Source: Stephanodiscus triporus (taxonomy: Eukaryota; Bacillariophyta; Thalassiosirophyceae; Thalassiosirales; Thalassiosiraceae). From it: a stretch of DNA of 34,060 nt. The notes below the pieces were generated by a model. It did no database searches, was not told the origin of the DNA, and saw only the letters and a list, made by a program, of their open reading frames with translations. A program made the translations under genes and the position numbers. Every line of letters starts with the position of its first letter. Within the stretch, counting starts at the first letter, position 1. Location: assembly GCA_036939755.1 (NCBI GenBank), contig JALLAZ010000031.1:1-34060 (forward strand). Direction: 5' to 3'. Below are positions 28,272 through 34,060 of this stretch, piece after piece.

Positions 28272-28560
28272 NCGTCGGCGCGGCGCCCCCTCCCCCCCCC
28301 CCCTCCCCCCCACCGTCGGCGACATTACCCCCCTCGACGAGCGGCAGGTCCGCGATCCTTAGAGGATCGAGGCCTCGACAAGTATTCTCGTGTTCCATCC
28401 TGCCGGCGTCGGTCTCGAAACGCAGCACCCTGCGGATCGAACAGCCTGTGCCACGGCTTGTCGTTGCAGGCGCGCTCGTGATATTCGGCTTCCGGTGACG
28501 TCCAGAAGAGGAGCTTGCAGTTGCGGCACTTGTAGAGGGTCCTGTTGATAATTTTCTCAG
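26913..28560 (-). CDS. C2HC-finger / AT-hook protein, 5' part uncertain because of a poly-C run and frame changes
   Basis: From about 28207 to the stop at 26913 the frame is uninterrupted. It holds M-W-I-C-D-V-C-K-L-L-Q-F and H-E-K-V-C (C-x2-C-x13-H-x3-C finger), a Gly-Ala tract, K-K-R-G-R-P-F-G-A-K-N (AT-hook-like), then a C-terminal domain with S-V-G-I-R-C-R-N-C and Q-H-L-I-G-C-R-Y-V. Upstream, two more finger pieces appear in other frames: Y-K-C-R-N-C-K-L-L-F with H-E-R-A-C near 28466-28528, and V-L-R-F-E-T-D-A-G-R-M-E-H-E-N-T-C near 28380-28440. This suggests three tandem fingers with a frameshift or sequence error. The frame then crosses the 65-base poly-C run, read as poly-Gly. The true start is not determinable. 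DNA binding is inferred from the AT-hook and the fingers. Confidence 0.6.
27732..27837 (-). repeat. GGGGCG-type hexanucleotide repeat encoding Gly-Ala
   Basis: On the plus strand the sequence is a run of imperfect ccccgc and ccccgt hexamers. In the minus-strand gene it translates as an alternating Gly-Ala and Gly-Thr tract with occasional Arg. The run keeps the reading frame of the C2HC/AT-hook gene, since hexamer gains or losses never shift it. Confidence 0.85.
28207..28272. repeat. 65-base poly-C homopolymer ending in an undetermined base
   Basis: There are 65 consecutive C residues followed by n at 28272. Shorter C-rich runs continue to about 28310. The run lies in the coding region of the minus-strand C2HC gene, where it reads as poly-Gly. 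The length and the ambiguous base suggest a sequencing or assembly artefact, so the frame across it cannot be trusted. Confidence 0.9.
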
Positions 28561-28791
28561 TCGACGACGACGACGACTGCGACTGCGACGGTGGCGGTGG
28601 TTTCGAGGAAACAGTGACGTGCCTTGTACAGATATTCTAATGATTGTGAGAGAGGTCCGAGGAGAAGAGAGTTCCAGCGAAAGATTTTTTTTTTTTGTGG
28701 ACAATCTCTCTCGCTCGCTCCAGAGTGGAGGAGCAATGGATTCGACGGACGGCGAGGCAGTAATAGCAATGTCAGGAGAGGAGTCGTCATC

Positions 28792-29004
28792 ATGATCAAT
28801 TACCCCCTCCTGCTGCTGTCGGCGACCCTACTACTACTGCTTGTGTCGTGTGGTGCCCACGTCGTCGAGCGACGACGACATCGGCAGCATCATCATCCTC
28901 ATCCTCGTCATCGTCGCGGACATCTCGGTCGCTCCTCCTTCGTCATCGATCGACTTCCCACGCATCATCGACGTCATGTTGGTATTCCGGTGCCTCCGAA
29001 CGTC

Positions 29005-29043
<39 letters not shown>

Positions 29044-30654
29044 CTTCGACCGCACGTCCGCCTCCACGGCGCCTCTCTCGCCGGCGTCGTCGTCGCTTCC
29101 TCCCCCTCCTCCTCCTCCTCCTCCTCCCACCCCTCCTCCGTCATATCAGCGTCCGACTCGTGGGGAAACATCGCAGCTTTGTCGTTCGTCGCCTCCCTGG
29201 CGCAGCTCCTCGGTAAGACGACGACGATCGGGAGGCTATTAGGCGCACCGGTATCGGCCATGGCTCTCTCCTTCGCGCTGTCGAGCGTCGATTGGATCCC
29301 GAGGCCGTCAATCTCCCCCGCATCGTCGTCGTCGTCGTCGTCGTGGGCGCTGACGACGCTTCTGCCGCCGGGTGGGTCGCCCGCGAGCGCCTCCCTCCAA
29401 GGCCTGTCCCTGACCCTCGCGACGCCGTTGCTCCTGCTCGGCACGAGCGTGCGGGGTAAGGCATTGCGTCGATGCGGATCCCTATTCGTGTCGTTCGTCG
29501 TCGCGTCGTTCGGGACGTTGTTCGGGGCGATCGCGGCGATGACGATACCGCATGTGCGACACGGACTATCGACGTCGTTGACCCATCGTCGCGACGGCGC
29601 GATAATCGCGAGTGCGCTGCTCGCGAAGAACATCGGGGGCGGGATCAATTACGTCGCGGTATGTTCCTGCCTTGGCGCATCGTCCGAGAGCGTGGCGGCG
29701 GGATTGTGCGTCGACAACGTCATGGCGCTATTCTACTTCCCGTTGGTGAGCCTCCTTGCCTCCAAGTACGGAGATTGCGACGACGACGATGATGATTACG
29801 ACCCCGACGACGATGACGTCGAGGTGGATCATCGCTACGATGGCGTCGGCGAGGGCGAGGGCGACGATCCGTCGCCGCCGATGGAAGCCTTGTCTCACGC
29901 GATTACTCTCGCCGCGGTCCTCACAGCCCTTGGACGATTCTTGAACTCCCAACTCCGTCACCTGCCGCCGTCGCTGCTCGGCGGAGCGGCGAGGGACGGT
30001 GGCTCCGTAAGTCAGCAGCTCGATCTATCGCTACCCATCACGACTCTCCTCGCGGTGTTATTCTCGACATATTATCCGCCCGATCTCTTCCTGTCGCCAA
30101 CCACGGCGCGCTCAAGGAAGGAAATTCACATAAATCGTAGGAAGGGAGGCGGCGGTGACGACGACGACAACACCGGCAACAACGACAACAACAACATCGC
30201 TCGAGCCGGACAGACGCTCGGCACCTCCCTGCTCTACCTCTTCTTCGCCACCGCCGGAGCGCCGGGGTGGAGGCTCAAGGATTCCATCCAGAAATCGTTC
30301 CCGTCCATCGCGTCCTTCTTGGTCATATTGTACGGGGTACACGGTTGTGTCTTGCTTGGCGCGAGGTGGCTGATCACGCGTGCGACTGCTGCTTCCGCAA
30401 TGGAGGGGAAAATACACCCGGAGGATAACGATGCCGACGACGACGGGAGGAGAACAAGTTTTTGGAAAAAAGTGGTTGCTCCGCAACGACTCCTCGTGTC
30501 ATCCTCGGCGGCCATCGGGGGGCCGGCGACCGCGGCGGCGTTAGCAAAATCCTTCCGTTGGGAGTCGCTATTAACTCCCAGCCTGCTCGTAGGCAACGTC
30601 GGCTACGCCGTTGCTACCTTTATCGGATTGCTGTTTTACAGTGTCTATCGATAG
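28792..30654 (+). CDS. DUF819-family multi-pass membrane protein
   Basis: The 620-residue product begins M-I-N-Y-P-L-L-L-L-S-A-T-L-L-L-L-L, a clear signal peptide, followed by a His/Arg-rich stretch and a Thr run from a GAC/ACG triplet repeat. From about residue 110 it has many hydrophobic helices. Family-like landmarks are W-A-L-T-T-L-L-P-P-G, P-L-L-L-L-G-T-S-V-R-G-K-A-L-R-R, A-S-A-L-L-A-K-N-I-G-G-G-I-N-Y-V-A-V (the conserved Gly-Gly-x-Asn segment) and L-C-V-D-N-V-M-A-L-F-Y-F. DUF819 proteins are transporter-like and uncharacterised. Two long Asp-rich or Asn/Asp-rich loops are unusual inserts. The ATG at 28792 was chosen, as the frame upstream opens only with TTG. Substrate and organelle are unknown; a plastid presequence is possible but no clear A-S-A-F-type cleavage motif is seen. 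Confidence 0.82.
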
Positions 30655-30799
30655 CGTCAGCTTGATACTTTAAGGTGGCCGTGGTATGGTTACGAACATA
30701 AGATCACCACGTCCAGAGATAAAAAGTCTTCATCGAGTTTAGAGTTGATATAGTACATTTATTGTTCACTTCTTGCATCTGCATCAAGGCATCAAGATA
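30655..30799. other. Short convergent 3' region
   Basis: These 145 bases separate the stops of the DUF819 gene and the minus-strand hypothetical gene. Nothing further is recognised. Confidence 0.4.
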
Positions 30800-32536
30800 T
30801 CACAGTGTATCCATACTCAACTCTCCGCCACTAACAGCGTGTTGCACAAACTCCACCACATCTTTTACTGCACCGCCTATCCAAAACAATCCCTCCCAGG
30901 CCATGCCGGCCGTTTCAATCGGATGCAAAGCCATGTCCACAGCACCACCCACCACATCGGAGCAAATCTTACCGGCGCCCCCCCGCCGTTCGATCTGACG
31001 TTCGCACACGGACATGCCCTGCTTGGCCACTAATTTACTACACAATACCGCCAAGCGCGCCACCTGCAACGCGCTCGCGGCGCCCTTCTCCACGTTTTCT
31101 ATCACCGGCGTGTGCTCCGAGAGGGCGTCGTACGAAGTTTGAACGGCCCAATCCGCCACGAGCAATGGCGGGCCGGCGATCGCCGCTGTCACGATCGCGG
31201 CGGGCCCGAGGGTAAGTCCGATGACGACGGCGGGAATGGGGTGTCGCTGGGCGTTGTCGGAGCAGAGCTTGCCCGCCTCGATCGCCGCGGGCAGGAGGGG
31301 CGGCCAGAGCACGCGCACTCGTTCTCCCCCGGGGTGTCTGACGCCAATGCTGCTGGTCGAGGAGGAGGGCAAAGCGCCCGGAGAAGAGGGGATGGGTGAC
31401 AACTGGGGGGCGTACGGAAATTCTGCCGTGTTCTTCGTCGGAGAGCCTTCGGCAGGATTGAGTCCGTGGTCATCTTTTTTCGCTTCTTCCTCGAGTATCT
31501 CTACGGCAGGCCCTTGGGACCATGTTACTCTGTGCCTCTTGACCGTGGCTCCAGCGGCGGTGCGTTGATTCGAGTGAACTTTTTCTTGCCCTGTTTTCTC
31601 GCCTTCCAATGAGGTGATGGATTGCACATTATAATCATTCGACACTGTCATTTGAATCATATTGCTATGAACTATCCCCAATGACCACAAGAACATTCGG
31701 GCGACTTCGAGGGCGACTTCTCCCAACTCCTGCGCTTCCTGCTGAGTCACGGCTCGTAATGCTGCTGCCATGTCTAGCAGAAGTGTGTGTGTAGTGGATA
31801 GAGTGGTCATGAATTCTTCGTGGGACTGCACGGCGACACCGCTGTCGCTATTCTTGAGGGTCGCGAGTGCCAGCGCTGCGTCATTCGTGGAATTCATGAC
31901 ATCTGAGCTACTGTTTTGTTCGACGTCTACCAACTCTCCTTCTTCGATCAATATCAACTCATGATCGCTCATGACTCGCTCCAGATGTCGAGCGGCACGA
32001 GCGTGCTCCTTGTTCAACTCGCTTGCCACTCCCTCGATTTCATCGGCCAGATCATGGCACACGCGCACTATGCCCGGACCAAGTACTTGATGTCCGGAAT
32101 TCTCCCGCTCAGTGATATCATTCAACGTCGTTTCGGCGGTGTTGAGAAAATTTGCGAACAGCTGCAGAGCAACTAGTTGCTTCTCTCGGTACTGATCATC
32201 GTCTTCCTGGTCGCTCAGCGTACTCTGCAGTTGGTGCCGCATGGACGACCGTCTGTAGGGCCCGCCCACTCCGTGTGGCCTTCCCAGTAGAATTTGCAGC
32301 GGCGTCCGCGGAGTTGTCATGGGTGTCATGGGCGTGATCGGAGTGACCGTAGTTGATCCACAGCCCGACGAGGGCGCCGGTGAGAGGATCCCCGAGCCGA
32401 CGCCGCCATCGTAATTCTTGAGAAAGACCGACTTGAAGGAGGGGCGGTGGGCACTCATTCCTTTTATATGCTTCGATACATGATACTGTGAGATCATCGC
32501 AGGAGGCAACAACGAAACACGAGAAATGAGGGGCAT
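30800..32536 (-). CDS. Membrane-anchored protein of unknown function
   Basis: The product has 578 residues from the ATG at 32536; a second ATG at 32458 (M-S-A-H-R-P-S-F) could be the true start. I do not recognise a family. After a short N-terminus comes a run of T-P-x-T-P motifs (about residues 60-85), possible proline-directed kinase sites. A long helical region follows (about 110-330), with A-L-Q-L-F-A-N-F-L-N and H-A-R-A-A-R-H-L-E-R-V-M. A Ser/Pro-rich linker leads to a C-terminal part with L-W-P-P-L-L-P-A-A-I-E-A-G-K. It contains a strongly hydrophobic stretch, I-P-A-V-V-I-G-L-T-L-G-P-A-A-I-V, of about 30 residues, probably membrane-inserted. The stop is at 30800-30802. Confidence 0.65.
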   Translation of the reverse strand: MPLISRVSLLPPAMISQYHVSKHIKGMSAHRPSFKSVFLKNYDGGVGSGILSPAPSSGCGSTTVTPITPMTPMTTPRTPLQILLGRPHGVGGPYRRSSMRHQLQSTLSDQEDDDQYREKQLVALQLFANFLNTAETTLNDITERENSGHQVLGPGIVRVCHDLADEIEGVASELNKEHARAARHLERVMSDHELILIEEGELVDVEQNSSSDVMNSTNDAALALATLKNSDSGVAVQSHEEFMTTLSTTHTLLLDMAAALRAVTQQEAQELGEVALEVARMFLWSLGIVHSNMIQMTVSNDYNVQSITSLEGEKTGQEKVHSNQRTAAGATVKRHRVTWSQGPAVEILEEEAKKDDHGLNPAEGSPTKNTAEFPYAPQLSPIPSSPGALPSSSTSSIGVRHPGGERVRVLWPPLLPAAIEAGKLCSDNAQRHPIPAVVIGLTLGPAAIVTAAIAGPPLLVADWAVQTSYDALSEHTPVIENVEKGAASALQVARLAVLCSKLVAKQGMSVCERQIERRGGAGKICSDVVGGAVDMALHPIETAGMAWEGLFWIGGAVKDVVEFVQHAVSGGELSMDTL

Positions 32537-33000
32537 TGCTTACATCATGGGATCACGCGCCACCATCAAAACGTCGTGTGCTGCGCGCAGGCCGAGAGAG
32601 ACGAGAACAATCGATTTAAGAAATCTTTTTATTGGAAAGAACGGCGCATCATCAGCATCTTCAATCTTCTCAAGATATCATTATTTCATCGATCATATCG
32701 TATGTACTTCTCCTCGAGGGCAGACATTCCTCTCCGCGCATTCGGAACCCACACACATCTCTCTCTCTCTTTTGTGCAGATGTGGACCACAGCCCCGAAG
32801 CGTCATCGACGGGTCGGCATCTGGCGAGCGGGCGATTGAAGTACTTACGTAGGTAGATACATACGAGCGTCTCATTTGAGTAAAGATAGACATCTCTCTC
32901 CCGAGAAGTAGGTATCGTACATAGGAACTAAATAGTTATGCATGAAGATCATTATCCATTATCCGTGAGCCCGCGGCCCGTGCTCTTTCTAGCCAGTCCT
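32537..33000. other. Intergenic stretch, no gene seen
   Basis: This holds the upstream region of the hypothetical minus-strand gene. A ct dinucleotide run lies near 32760-32771. The reading frames are short and show no recognisable motif. No RNA gene was seen. Confidence 0.4.
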
Positions 33001-33060
33001 CAAAATTCTAAGTTTGCGTACCAAAATAGGCGGGCGTTCTAAGTTTTTCTTAGAATTTTG
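33001..33060. repeat. 12-bp perfect inverted repeat with inner hairpin
   Basis: The string caaaattctaag at 33001-33012 is repeated in inverted form as cttagaattttg at 33049-33060, with 36 bases between. An inner stem ttctaag / cttagaa also occurs at about 33037-33054. This could be a miniature transposon terminus or a transcribed hairpin, but neither is shown. Confidence 0.7.
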
Positions 33061-33098
33061 GAATATTTTGGGTGAGAGGCTTTTGCAAACATATTGAA

Positions 33099-33135
33099 TT
33101 CTGCTGTGAAAGCTAGTGGGATTCTGCTGTGAAAG
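33099..33135. repeat. Short direct repeat, 22-bp period
   Basis: The string attctgctgtgaaag occurs at about 33099 and again 22 bases later. Flanking it are gagaggcttt near 33077 and the near-inverse aaagcctctc near 33159, which form an imperfect inverted repeat around this pair. Together these suggest a small non-coding mobile element. Confidence 0.5.
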
Positions 33136-33189
33136 GTACTGGAAACACAGAATTTTGAAAGCCTCTCTGATTGAGAGTATTCATGATTT

Positions 33190-34060
33190 TTTCTTCGTAG
33201 ATTTTTGAGGCCTCTCAGTTTCTACTCATCTCTACCCTATGTTATGGTACAACCCACAAACAACGACAACAATGAGCAATGCCCCACATTGCCATTATCA
33301 TCAGCGGTGACAGAAGCAGTGCATTGTTGAGGGATGGACGCACGGGGTGGGGGGAAGACGACGTGGGAATAGTAAGAGGAGGGACGGACTCCTGGCACTC
33401 CAGAGGTTGGAGGCCATGGGAATACTGGAGCCGATGCTCAGCCTGGCGAGGCGTCATCTTGGGATTGAGGGGGGGATGGGGATGCCAGGGAGGGACGATG
33501 ACAATGACGACTCCGACGATGACGGCGGCGAGGACGAGGGGGGGGGAGGGCGGGATGAGGAGTCTGATGGAGAAGGACGCAAGCCTGATGCCGGAATTTG
33601 GAGCATCCGTCAGGATTTACCTCTCAACATTGCCCTCATTGCCGTGGCCGATCATCACCATGGAGCAGATCGATGCCCATTGCGCCGATAACAGTGCGAG
33701 GCCATCGTCGCAGTCGTCCATGGGTGACAAGAATGTTGGTGGGAAGCCCAGCCGCGAGCCGCCCACGTGACGTGAGCTGGAGGAGTACACGCAGTCGTCG
33801 TGGATTCAGTGTTGCACTTCCTTGTCGGGTCAGTCGACAACGATCGTTGCGGGGATGGAAATGAAAAGGTGGTTGGCGAACTGGTTTTCATCCTGTGTGG
33901 TACGATGGATAATTTTCCTGGTAGCTACCCCTAGTCTCGGTAACATTTATTTTTGATAATTTTTTAGAGTAGCTAGTTTTTCTATGTAGGAATAGTACAG
34001 TTTGGTTATTGTCTACTACCTACGATACTCGTTACCAACAAAAAACACAACCACCATGGT
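33190..34060. other. Terminal stretch with open frames but no supported gene
   Basis: The frames at 33279-33770 and 33347-33691 (plus) overlap and are rich in Gly, Asp and Arg from a G-rich region. Neither shows a family motif. One frame ends with W-P-I-I-T-M-E-Q-I-D-A-H-C, a phrase that looks more like genuine protein, but it has no support on either side. The sequence may hold a decayed gene or an exon of one lying beyond the right edge. Confidence 0.3.

Noticed and set aside
28624..28791. 56-codon N-terminal extension of the DUF819 protein
   Set aside because: It begins with TTG. The ATG at 28792 directly starts a good signal peptide.
1..34060. tRNA, rRNA or CRISPR arrays
   Set aside because: No cloverleaf-type B-box context, rRNA core sequence or regularly spaced repeats were recognised by eye; a tRNA scan would be more sensitive.

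Overview
The window looks like nuclear DNA of a diatom, probably a centric one. The reasons are short GT-AG introns (about 74-129 bp), very compact spacing between genes on both strands, many acidic, Ser, Thr, Gly and Ala homopolymer runs inside coding regions, and a mix of eukaryotic housekeeping genes with C2HC-finger/AT-hook proteins of a kind I associate with diatoms. No species call is made. All gene names rest on motifs read by eye.

Left part (1-5.9 kb) is a graveyard of mobile elements. It holds a left-truncated, frameshifted LINE-type retroelement (endonuclease, reverse transcriptase, C2H2-like fingers, C-terminal tail) at 1-2844. Next is a decayed reading frame beginning with a RanBP2-type zinc finger at about 2967-3641. 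On the minus strand at about 3913-5110 is a heavily broken pogo/Tc5-like DDE transposase. About 0.8 kb of apparently empty sequence follows.

Central part (5.9-20 kb) is a dense block of real genes: a UBE2Q-type E2 ubiquitin-conjugating enzyme (-), an RPA32/STN1-like OB-fold plus winged-helix protein (+), a TraB-family membrane protein (-), a three-exon tesmin/TSO1-like CXC protein (+), the six-exon catalytic subunit of DNA polymerase delta (-), a JmjC/cupin protein with a SET-like tail (-), and a coiled-coil protein of unknown function (+). The gene pairs E2/OB-fold, TraB/CXC and JmjC/coiled-coil are divergent and share short promoter regions.

From 20 to 23 kb there is one weak two-exon gene model (-), a degenerate coding-type tandem repeat and a decayed reading frame with a Cys-rich segment. 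From 23 to 32.5 kb genes are dense again: a BRAP2-type RING/ZnF-UBP ubiquitin ligase (-) divergent from a SET-domain protein lysine methyltransferase (+); a C2HC-finger/AT-hook protein (-) interrupted by a 65-base poly-C run with an unresolved base; a DUF819 multi-pass membrane protein (+); and a membrane-anchored protein of unknown function (-). The last 1.5 kb carries short inverted and direct repeats and no gene I can support.

There is no operon logic. Shared themes are DNA replication and repair (Pol delta, OB-fold protein), ubiquitin signalling (E2, BRAP2), and chromatin or transcription (CXC, JmjC/SET-like, AT-hook protein). The most notable observations are an Fe-S ligand position in Pol delta that is Ile instead of Cys, the JmjC plus SET-like fusion, and a GGGGCG hexamer repeat encoding a Gly-Ala dipeptide tract.
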